Shown one piece after another: positions 32,181 to 38,812 of a DNA stretch of 64,000 bases. A program made the position numbers and the translations under genes. Each line of letters opens with the position of its first letter. The stretch's first letter is position 1. Below the pieces are notes generated by a model. It was not told the DNA's origin. It ran no database searches and saw only the letters and a list, made by a program, of their open reading frames with translations. The DNA comes from Streptomyces sp. AM 2-1-1 (lineage in GTDB: Bacteria; Actinomycetota; Actinomycetes; Streptomycetales; Streptomycetaceae), in the NCBI RefSeq assembly GCF_029167645.1, contig NZ_CP119148.1:1-64000 (forward strand), written 5' to 3'.

Positions 32181-32452
32181 CAAGACCTCCAGGAGAGGGT
32201 GGACGGGCGTGAACGAAACGAATCCGGCTGCCCCCGAAACGACGGCCGGTGGAGACGAAACGACGACCGGTGGAGACGAAACAGGAGCCGGTCTACCCGC
32301 CCCGGACACCCCGTCGGGCGGGCCTCCCACCACAGGGGAGACCCGCCCGACGAAGCCCCACGGGGCGGACACGAAACGGGATACGGCTCCCGTCGGGCGG
32401 GCCCGAAACGCGACCGGGCGGATGCGAAGGACGACCGGGCGGACCCGAAACT
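32053..32452. repeat. CGAAACG array with 21-bp period
   Basis: CGAAACG occurs at 32067, 32088, 32109 and 32130, then (four periods later, still in phase) at 32214, 32235, 32256, and as CGAAACA at 32277. Further copies are at 32372, 32404 and, 42 bases on, CGAAACT at 32446; an inverted CGTTTCG is at 32053. The array spans the leader and first codons of the SpdB-like gene, where it encodes heptads starting Val-Ser. Confidence 0.8.
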
Positions 32453-32524
32453 CAGCCGGCCGTGTCCCCGGCGAGCGCCGCGACCTCGCGCAGCCGGCGG
32501 ATCAGCGGCCGTGTTGGCTGTGTG

Positions 32525-32911
32525 TCAGCGGACCCAGCGGCCGTCCTTGATGACCTGGCGGCCGTCCTTGAGGGTCAGGCCGGTGAGGAAGGGCGAGAGG
32601 GTGGTGCCGTCCAGGGCGCGCCGGGTGTAGTCGGTGGCCCAGACGTCCTCGCCGTCCCGGGACCCGAGGATGTAGACCTTGGTCTCGTAGGCGGGCTCGA
32701 GGGCGGCCGCGGCGTTCTCCGCGCGGGACTCGGTGGGCAGCACGACGGTGCCGCAGGAGTCGTTGAAGCCGATCAGGAACAGATCGTGCAGCTCGAAGCC
32801 GCGCACGTCCAGGATGGTCAGGACGGGCTCGGCCGCCCCGTGGACGTACACGCGGTTGGGCTGGCTCTTCACCCACCGGCTGTCGGCGAACTTGCTCATG
32901 TCGTAGGGCAT
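32525..32911 (-). CDS. hypothetical protein
   Basis: A 128-residue protein from ATG 32911 with GGAGG upstream. It reads as a compact beta-rich domain (VYVHGAAEPVLTILDVRGFE, DLFLIGFNDSCGTVVLP, YETKVYILGSRDGEDVWATD). No catalytic motif seen and family unknown. The stop is 70 bases upstream of the CGAAACG array. Confidence 0.65.
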   Translation of the reverse strand: MPYDMSKFADSRWVKSQPNRVYVHGAAEPVLTILDVRGFELHDLFLIGFNDSCGTVVLPTESRAENAAAALEPAYETKVYILGSRDGEDVWATDYTRRALDGTTLSPFLTGLTLKDGRQVIKDGRWVR

Positions 32912-32962
32912 CAGGGCCTCCTGGATCAATCGGTCCGGGCTGTCCGGCTCCCCCTCACCGCC

Positions 32963-33001
32963 GCTGCCCGCCCCGCGCACACGGTGTGCGGGGCGGGCAG
33001 C
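32963..33001 (-). terminator. hairpin terminator
   Basis: GCTGCCCGCCCC..GCACAC pairs with GTGTGCGGGGCGGGCAGC (two-base bulge), 30 bases past the stop of the 33031 gene. Confidence 0.75.
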
Positions 33002-33030
33002 AGCCGATCAGGCAACCGTCAGACCAGCTG

Positions 33031-33357
33031 TCACCAGTCGTTGGTCCAGGCCTCGTAGTACGGGTAGCCGTGGCGGGCAGCCTCGGCGAGCTCGCGCTGC
33101 TCGTCGGCTCCGCGCGACCAGATCCCCGCCGCGATGTCGTGGCCCTCGGAGGCGAGCTGGTCGGCCATCGCCTGGTGGGCGTCGGCCGAGCGGGCGTGAC
33201 AGGCGGCCAGCTTCTGCATCTCGGCGTAGGAGTAGAGCGGCGGGGTGGGCGGGGCGATGTCGCCGATGACGACGTAGGAGTCGATGTCGGCGGCCGTCCA
33301 GCGGTCCGGGTCGCCGTGCTGGTCACGGAACCCGTCGAGGCTCAGGGTCTGCTGCAT
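33031..33357 (-). CDS. hypothetical protein
   Basis: A 108-residue protein from ATG 33357 (GGAG upstream). After a short lead (LSLDGFRDQHGDPDRW) the C-terminal two-thirds is a helical, His/Ala-rich domain (ACHARSADAHQAMADQLASE, GIWSRGADEQRELAEAAR). Not recognised. Its start lies inside the end of the 33545 gene, so the two are coupled. Confidence 0.6.
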   Translation of the reverse strand: MQQTLSLDGFRDQHGDPDRWTAADIDSYVVIGDIAPPTPPLYSYAEMQKLAACHARSADAHQAMADQLASEGHDIAAGIWSRGADEQRELAEAARHGYPYYEAWTNDW

Positions 33358-33545
33358 GGGGTGTTCTCCGTCCGGTCAGGGTTCGCGGAGGTGGTGCGGG
33401 GGTGGAGGTCGGCGACGGTGTGCCCGCGGTCCCACGCCCTAGCGGCCGCCGTGCTGGCGGCCACCAGGAGCGCGACGGTGACCGGGTGGGCCAGGCCGTG
33501 CACGGTGATGGCCCGGACCGCACGGTGCTGCGCGGTCCGGGCCAT
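33342..33545 (-). CDS. small single-span membrane protein
   Basis: A 67-residue protein from ATG 33545 with one hydrophobic segment (LAHPVTVALLVAASTAAARA) and basic ends. The ribosome site is weak. It overlaps the next gene by 16 bases and follows the zinc-finger gene closely, consistent with one operon. Confidence 0.5.
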   Translation of the reverse strand: MARTAQHRAVRAITVHGLAHPVTVALLVAASTAAARAWDRGHTVADLHPRTTSANPDRTENTPCSRP

Positions 33546-33573
33546 CCGTATGAGGGGCGGCGGCGTGCTCAGC

Positions 33574-33732
33574 TCAGTCGTCCTCGCTGGTGGTGACCTG
33601 GCCGGAGCCGGAGCACGTCCCGCAGGTCTCCATGACGACGCCCTGGTAGGGGGTGCCGTCGGCACCGACCCGGCTGACCGTCACCATCCGCTGGCCGCTG
33701 CCGCAGCAGGAGCCGCACGAGGCGGTAGCCAT
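33574..33732 (-). CDS. 52-residue DnaJ-type zinc-finger protein
   Basis: A very short gene from ATG 33732. It carries two CxxCxGSG repeats of the DnaJ central domain: CGSCCGSGQ near the N-terminus and CGTCSGSGQ near the C-terminus, with a beta hairpin between (MVTVSRVGADGTPYQG). Isolated DnaJ-like zinc fingers of this size are common in Streptomyces plasmid regions. It lies 2 bases after the previous gene's stop. Confidence 0.75.
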   Translation of the reverse strand: MATASCGSCCGSGQRMVTVSRVGADGTPYQGVVMETCGTCSGSGQVTTSEDD

Positions 33733-33734
33733 GG

Positions 33735-34211
33735 CTACCGCCCGCCCGTCGCACCGGCCGTGACCGGGCTGAGGGCGACGCCGCTGTTCGGCGGGCAGTC
33801 AGACCCCTTGCACGACCACCGGCCGCACACCGGGCACGAATCCTCCGCACCCCGCATCGGCAGGAAGCGGGTCAGGCGGAGAACCGGCTGGCGTTCGTAC
33901 CCGGGGGCCATCGCGGCGAGGGTGCGGCGCGCCCGGCGGCCGGCGGACCGGGCCCGGGTGTCACCGTCGTCGACGAGCTGGCGGACGAGCTGGTGGAAAC
34001 CGGTGTCGGTCTCGTCGCGCTCGTACCCGCTGCCGTCGTGACCGCTCTGGTCGTCCTCGCGCCTGATGTCGTCGATCCCCGCACGCGGGGCGAGGAATGA
34101 CAGCAGCTGCGCGGTGCCGGTGCAGGTGCACGTCTCGAAGGATCCGTCGCAGTCCGGGCAGGAGCCCGTCAGCCCCGGGGCCGGGACGGTGAGGGTGAAG
34201 GTGGTGGTCAT
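33735..34211 (-). CDS. zinc-ribbon protein
   Basis: A 158-residue protein from ATG 34211 with GGGGAG upstream. It has two candidate zinc sites: CPDCDGSFETCTC near the N-terminus and CPVCGRWSCKGSDC near the C-terminus, separated by an acidic and then basic helical middle. No enzyme motif. It overlaps the WhiB-like gene's stop, so it is in the same operon. Confidence 0.65.
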   Translation of the reverse strand: MTTTFTLTVPAPGLTGSCPDCDGSFETCTCTGTAQLLSFLAPRAGIDDIRREDDQSGHDGSGYERDETDTGFHQLVRQLVDDGDTRARSAGRRARRTLAAMAPGYERQPVLRLTRFLPMRGAEDSCPVCGRWSCKGSDCPPNSGVALSPVTAGATGGR

Positions 34212-34750
34212 GCGGCGACTCCCCATCCGGTGCGGGTGCGGCGGGCGGTGCGGATCTGGCGGATCTGTGCGGCGAGGGTGCGCAGGCGGTCGGTCTGGGC
34301 GGCGGTCCGCAGCGCGGTGCTGCGGACCGTTCCGTACCGGGCGCTGTCCGGGCTGGTGATCGCCTCGGCCCTCAGCTCGGCCACCAGGCGGTCGAGCTCC
34401 TGGCCCTCGGTGTCCCGGTCGGCGGCCGTCGCGGCGGCCAGGCGCACGGCCTGACGACCGCGCAGGGCGGCGAGCTCGGGGCCGGTGAGACCGGCGCGGA
34501 CCATGTCGTCACGGGTCGGCTGGCCGTCACCGTCGCGCAGGGCCAGCTCGGTGCAGGCCGCCCGGGCCGGGCAGCCGACGCAGACCCTGACGGCCTCGGC
34601 GCGGCGGGCCTGCCACTCGATGTACGGCTCGCCGTCCTCACGGAAGAACAAGTCGGTGCCTACGGTGGCGCACTCGGCGCCGGCATCGACCGCCGCCTGG
34701 AGTACGGCCCGGCGCGTGTGCCGAGCCTGGGTGGATGTCATCCTGTGCAT
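34208..34750 (-). CDS. second WhiB-like protein
   Basis: A 180-residue WhiB-family protein. The cluster region reads AECATVGTDLFF, then VRVCVGCPARAACTELAL, giving C...CxxCxxxxxC. In the usual G[I/V]WGG place there is DDMVRAGLTGPEL, so the turn is divergent. The long C-terminal half is a helical Arg/Ala-rich tail. ATG 34750 has GAAGGGA about 9 bases upstream. It heads the operon that continues into the zinc-ribbon and DnaJ-type genes and may regulate the transfer region. Confidence 0.78.
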   Translation of the reverse strand: MHRMTSTQARHTRRAVLQAAVDAGAECATVGTDLFFREDGEPYIEWQARRAEAVRVCVGCPARAACTELALRDGDGQPTRDDMVRAGLTGPELAALRGRQAVRLAAATAADRDTEGQELDRLVAELRAEAITSPDSARYGTVRSTALRTAAQTDRLRTLAAQIRQIRTARRTRTGWGVAA

Positions 34751-34862
34751 GCGCGTTTTCCCTTCGAGAGAGGGTGAACTGCGAAGACGAACCCTCGGGC
34801 CTGTCCGCCTGGGGGTTCGTCGTGTTCTGCGGCCGGATGGCCAGGACTGCTGTACGAGCAGG

Positions 34863-34906
34863 CCTCGGCCCCGGCCATCCCGAGATCGGGATGGCCGGAG
34901 CCGAGG
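34863..34906 (-). terminator. hairpin terminator
   Basis: A 19-bp stem with a single mismatch (CCTCGGCCCCGGCCATCCC against GGGATGGCCGGAGCCGAGG) and a 6-base loop, 24 bases past the stop of the 34931 gene. Confidence 0.85.
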
Positions 34907-34930
34907 TCGTTCGTCGTCGGAACTCGGGGA

Positions 34931-35662
34931 TCAGACCGAGGTGCGCGCCCAGGCCGGAAAGCGTTTGGCGCATCGCCCGCAATGGGGTCGGCGGGTGATC
35001 CGGCACCATCCGGCAGCGACCGCGCTGGTCAGGCTGGACTCGGCGGCACCACAGCGCTCACACCTGAGCTGGCCCGCTTCCGGCTGCTCGGCAGCCTGGC
35101 GGGGGACCAAGTGGTCCAGGGGCACATCGGGGCCCTCGGCGGGCTGCGCGCCCTGAGGAACCGCGGCACGCCGCTGGTCGGCCTGCCGCACGCGGTAGAG
35201 AACACCGGCCCACTCAACGCGGCGCGTAACCGGCCCACGCTCGTCCCGCCCATGCAAAAGCCGTTCGGTCTGCGGGCTGGCCGGCTTCGGCAGAACCTTC
35301 TTGGCCCGGCGGGTGGCGACCGACGCGGACACTTCGGTCCGCTCGGCCAGCTGCTCCTGCCACGCCTCGACCTTGGTGTCGACGACGATGCGGCGGTTGC
35401 TGCTGGAGCAGCGGCGGGGGGTGGTGGTGCTGTTGTGGTACGGGGTGGTGTGGTGGGGGACCAGTACCGGCGTGCCGAGGACGCCGGTGATCGGCGTCCA
35501 GCACTTGCAGGCCGGGCAGATCACGTGCTCTTTACCTGGTGTCAGGTCGATCTGGCTGGCCGTGAGCTTCGAGGCGAGGATCGCCGGGAGGCTGCTGACG
35601 TTCTTCGTGCGGGTCTTCTGGCGGCGCTTGCGGGCCTTGGGCTCCACAGTGGTCGTGGCCAT
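34931..35662 (-). CDS. zinc-binding hypothetical protein
   Basis: A 243-residue basic protein from ATG 35662 with GGAGGAG upstream. Zinc-type pairs lie at HVICPACKCWTP (about 50) and at the C-terminus (LRCERCGAAESS with PHCGRCAKRFP). The body is Lys/Arg/Thr-rich. It is the first gene of the long minus-strand region, transcribed away from the GntR gene. DNA or RNA binding is plausible; family unknown. Confidence 0.65.
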   Translation of the reverse strand: MATTTVEPKARKRRQKTRTKNVSSLPAILASKLTASQIDLTPGKEHVICPACKCWTPITGVLGTPVLVPHHTTPYHNSTTTPRRCSSSNRRIVVDTKVEAWQEQLAERTEVSASVATRRAKKVLPKPASPQTERLLHGRDERGPVTRRVEWAGVLYRVRQADQRRAAVPQGAQPAEGPDVPLDHLVPRQAAEQPEAGQLRCERCGAAESSLTSAVAAGWCRITRRPHCGRCAKRFPAWARTSV

Positions 35663-35915
35663 GCGGGACTCCTCCGGTAGAGGCGAGAGGGGCTGCGTCG
35701 CGGGTGGGCTCTCCGACCGGCAGGCATCCGACCGGGGTCGGCGTCCTGGCTGATCGGACAGCGCATCAGCGCTGCGACGTGCAACAGGCGACGTCCGGCC
35801 TGGTGACCGGTCCAGGGGATTTGGTGGAGCTATCAACCCTGGTCCTCCCCTTCGGGGAGGAGCTTCCTGCGATGGAGAGGCGCCGACCTGCGCTTTCACC
35901 AGATCAGCTAGGTTG

Positions 35916-36019
35916 CAACCAACTTGCGTTGGTGACTTCCTGCGATGACGATGACACGGCAGCACCGCCAACGTCAACAACCAAAGTGAGTTGGATTTTC
36001 AACCAGCTCAAGTTGGTTG
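35916..36019. promoter_or_regulatory. repeated CAACCA/TTGGTTG operator-like sites
   Basis: Three related inverted elements lie ahead of the GntR gene: CAACCAACTTGCGTTGG (35916-35932), CAACAACCAAAGTGAGTTGG (35975-35994) and CAACCAGCTCAAGTTGGTTG (36000-36019). Half-site CAACCA / TGGTTG. The region is much less GC-rich than average and is the likely divergent control region of the regulator and the minus-strand transfer genes. The interval 35663-35915 otherwise holds nothing I can support. Confidence 0.65.
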
Positions 36020-36054
36020 TTGCGCATGGGATGACGCCATGACAAGCTGCACCC

Positions 36055-36849
36055 ATGGCGAACACGGCGAAATATTTGGAGCTGGCTGAGGAGCTAGCTG
36101 CCCGCATCCAGAAGGGAGAGCTCGCTCCCGGAGATCGCGTCAGCACCGTCGCCGAGCTTGCTCATCAGTACGGAGTGGCTCACAACACGGCGAGCCGGGC
36201 TGTGCAGACACTCAAAGAGCGGGGCCTCCTGTCGGGTAAACCCGGAGGCACCACGTGGGTACGAGTCCCCCCCGCCCGCACCACTCGACGCAATACCCGC
36301 TATCAGGCGGAAAAGGACTTGGTCCTGCGCCCCCTTGAGGAACGTCAGGCTGTAGGCGTCGCCGAATTGGATTCCGGCGTCCCGCTGGCCGCGATGTACG
36401 AGGACCAGGTCGACCTTGACGTCGTGCGCGCGAGCCCCGAAGTCGCGGCTGCGCTCAAAATCGAGGCAGGCTCTCTCGTTCTGCGGCGCATCGGCCGCCG
36501 GCGCCACCGTCAGCGAGCTGGCATCAGCACATCGGTTTCGTACATGCCGCACGACCTGGCGAGCCGTAACCCTGAACTTTTCGACGCCGAGAATCAGCCG
36601 TGGCCCGGCGGAACTCAGCATCAACTCCACACTCTCGGTGTGGAGGTCGACAAAATCGTTGATTACGTGACTGCCGTCATGCCAACGGATGAGGAAGTCG
36701 CAGAGCAGGACATCCCTCCCGCCGTGCCAGTCATACAGATCAGAAAAGTGACCTACGCGACCACTGGGCAGATCGTCGAGGTCGCTGACATCCCTCTGCC
36801 CGCCGACCGCTCGGAACTCATCTACGAAACGAAGTTGGAGCGTTGGTGA
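36055..36849 (+). CDS. GntR-family (HutC/KorSA-type) regulator
   Basis: A 264-residue repressor. The N-terminal winged helix is clear: KYLELAEELAARIQKGELAP, LAHQYGVAHNTASRAVQTLK and ERGLLSGKPGGTTWVR. The C-terminal UTRA-like ligand domain follows (VLRRIGRRRHR, ISTSVSYMPHDLA, VIQIRKVTYATTGQIVEVAD). KorSA-type GntR repressors control transfer genes of Streptomyces plasmids and usually bind their own promoter; CAACCA repeats just upstream fit this. It is followed by a glycosyltransferase coupled through GTGA. Confidence 0.88.
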   Translation: MANTAKYLELAEELAARIQKGELAPGDRVSTVAELAHQYGVAHNTASRAVQTLKERGLLSGKPGGTTWVRVPPARTTRRNTRYQAEKDLVLRPLEERQAVGVAELDSGVPLAAMYEDQVDLDVVRASPEVAAALKIEAGSLVLRRIGRRRHRQRAGISTSVSYMPHDLASRNPELFDAENQPWPGGTQHQLHTLGVEVDKIVDYVTAVMPTDEEVAEQDIPPAVPVIQIRKVTYATTGQIVEVADIPLPADRSELIYETKLERW

Positions 36850-37613
36850 ATCGGACGATCAGCGTCATCACAGCCGTCTACTCAGGTGGTGAAAACTACC
36901 TCGCCGACGCGGCGCAGTCCGTACGGGAGCAGCGGGACTCCCTGCCCTTGGGGTGGGACGTGCAGTGGGTCGTCCAGGAGGACGGGACCACAGGTTCTCC
37001 GCTGCGCGATCTTCCCCCTGAGTCGTGGATCTCGCGCGGACAGGCACGGCGCGGTGGTGCAGCCGTGGCGCGCACGATGGCGCTGCCTCGTGCTACCGGA
37101 GAACTGGTCAGAACTCTGGACGCGGACGACCTGCTCGCGCCTGGCGCGCTCGCTCGCGACATTGCCGCACTGGAGGCCCATCCGCAGGTCGGTTGGTGCA
37201 TCTCCTCGGGGCTTGACCTCCTCCCTGACGGCACTACTGTGCCCGGGCCGTATGACCCGCCCGAGGGACAACTGACCTACGAGGAACTCCTGTCCGCGTA
37301 CGACGCGAACCTGTTCTCCGTACTCGGAACGCACCTGACGGTCCGAAAATCTTTGCTTCATGCACTGGGCGGCTGGCCTGCCCTGCCGGCGTGGGAAACG
37401 GTCTCGATCGTGCTGCGATGCGCTGCCGTCAGCCCTGGGTGGATGATCGCCGCACCTGGCGGCCTCTATCGCAAGCATGCCGAACAGACCACGGCGCGCT
37501 CGTCCTACACGCAGACCGCGGACTTTGCCGAACTGCGTTCACTCGTGAGGGCGCAGGCTGAATTCCTGCGCACGACCGGATGGCGTTGGTGCCCGAATCC
37601 CGTGGAAGAGTGA
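36846..37613 (+). CDS. family-2 glycosyltransferase
   Basis: A 255-residue GT-A fold glycosyltransferase. It opens ISVITAVYSGGENYLADAAQ, has VVQEDGT, GAAVARTMALPRATGELVRT and the nucleotide-sugar motif LDADDLL (DxD). The C-terminal acceptor part is GTHLTVRKSLLHALGGWPAL. Such enzymes move a sugar from an NDP-donor to a cell-surface or small-molecule acceptor. GTG 36846 overlaps the regulator stop, with GGAG upstream. No membrane span; substrate unknown. The pairing with a transfer-type repressor is unusual. Confidence 0.85.
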   Translation: MNRTISVITAVYSGGENYLADAAQSVREQRDSLPLGWDVQWVVQEDGTTGSPLRDLPPESWISRGQARRGGAAVARTMALPRATGELVRTLDADDLLAPGALARDIAALEAHPQVGWCISSGLDLLPDGTTVPGPYDPPEGQLTYEELLSAYDANLFSVLGTHLTVRKSLLHALGGWPALPAWETVSIVLRCAAVSPGWMIAAPGGLYRKHAEQTTARSSYTQTADFAELRSLVRAQAEFLRTTGWRWCPNPVEE

Positions 37614-38812
37614 CCTATGGCCGTCCCGCCTGACGGGCGAACCGTTTCCCGTTCACCGTCTGGCGGGCGCAGCATTCCGGGCACCTCGGACGCTTCTCGA
37701 ATTCGTCCCGCAGTTCTGTCGGGTCGTGCGGTTAGGCTGTGCCCAGAAGTGATCCATAACGACGAGAACCCCAGCGACCGGGCCTGGTCTGCTGGGGCAT
37801 CTCGAACGGGGCTAAGCCTCGTTGGGCGACACACCTTGATGGGAGGTGCTCGTGGGATGAAGGCTACCCGCCGACGCGGAACTACACGCGCCGCTTCGCC
37901 GTTTCTCCATCGCGCTCACGCCATCGGGTGCGCCCCTGCGCATGCTGACGCCAACCTCCGTGTTCAGGGGGTTGGGATGACCTAGCCAGCCATCAGCCGT
38001 ACGCGCCAACAGAAGGTGGACTCGCAATCCCCTTCGGCCTCGCACGGCCCGTCTACCGCCTGGACTCGCAACCCAGAACGGTTCTCAGATCCCGGTTCGC
38101 AGCCGGTCCTGAGCTGCGGCTTATCAAGCCGCTCATTTCAAGTCGGCCCCTCATCAGGGCCACGCAGTACCCGCGGGCCCCGGCAAGGGGCTTCGCGGTC
38201 GCACCAAGTCCGTCGACAGAAAAGGATCCGCCTCTGGCCTTCGTACTCAGCCCACTCCTCACAGAGGGGGCTCCCGCGCATTCACACGAACCACCGAGTC
38301 GCGCTCCCGGCAGGGGGCTCGTCTGCGTTGATCCATATGAAGGCTGGTATCGCCATAGTGCACGAGCTTCGGTCGGCTTGTCAGGTCGGCCACGATCAGG
38401 TCAGTACCTCCGGGGTGGAGATTTCCGCAGGTTGCGGTATCTCCACCCCGGAGATCGTGACGTACATCACACCGCTTGCGTGTCACGCGAACGCTTCGCC
38501 GGAGGCGGGTTCGACCGCCCGAGTTTTCTCCGGCCGGACTGTCACACCGGCGCCTTCGGCGACACCTGTAGTAGATGTGACCACCTTTTTCGCCACCGCC
38601 GTCTCGACCACCTTCGCCGTCCGCGGTCTGTCTCGCGGGACGCGATCTGAGGTTGTTGCCCGCCGTGCGGGAGCGCGGGGGGTGATCCGGGCTGAGTGGG
38701 CTCTGTCCACAGGCCAGCCGGTAGAGGCTGCCGGGATGATCCGTTCCCACACCCCTGTCTCCGTGACCTGCGCTGTTCTGTCCGCCCCGGGTGTTCGAGG
38801 GGTGTTCCTGTG
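37614..38812. other. 1.2-kb gene-free region upstream of rep (origin candidate)
   Basis: No frame here has a convincing start, ribosome site and protein-like composition. Small hairpins occur at 37770-37800 and 37811-37829 (AACG.GGCTAAGCC.CGTT). A nested cruciform lies at 38408-38453. Partial direct repeats containing GACCACCTT and TCGCC run over 38578-38621. Position directly before rep, and structure, suggest a replication origin. Confidence 0.5.
38408..38453. promoter_or_regulatory. nested perfect cruciform upstream of rep
   Basis: CTCCGGGGTGGAGAT pairs perfectly with ATCTCCACCCCGGAG (15 bp); inside the 16-base loop CCGCA pairs with TGCGG. It lies about 360 bases ahead of the rep start and is far from any gene end, so it is unlikely to be an ordinary terminator. 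Non-coding sequence with strong secondary structure beside rep has been reported as essential in some Streptomyces linear plasmid origins. Confidence 0.7.

Noticed and set aside
29838-32630. 930-codon plus-strand open frame
   Set aside because: Antisense shadow of the SpdB-like gene; its Gly/Leu/Arg repeats are the complement of the coiled-coil codons.
37741-37860. Possible structured RNA or riboswitch after the glycosyltransferase gene
   Set aside because: Several small hairpins are present, but no known riboswitch or tRNA core could be matched and no gene follows directly.
38483-38730. Minus-strand frame with TAKVVETAVAKKVVTSTTG
   Set aside because: Looks somewhat protein-like but derives from the GACCACCTT direct repeats and has no start or ribosome site; kept as possible origin repeats.
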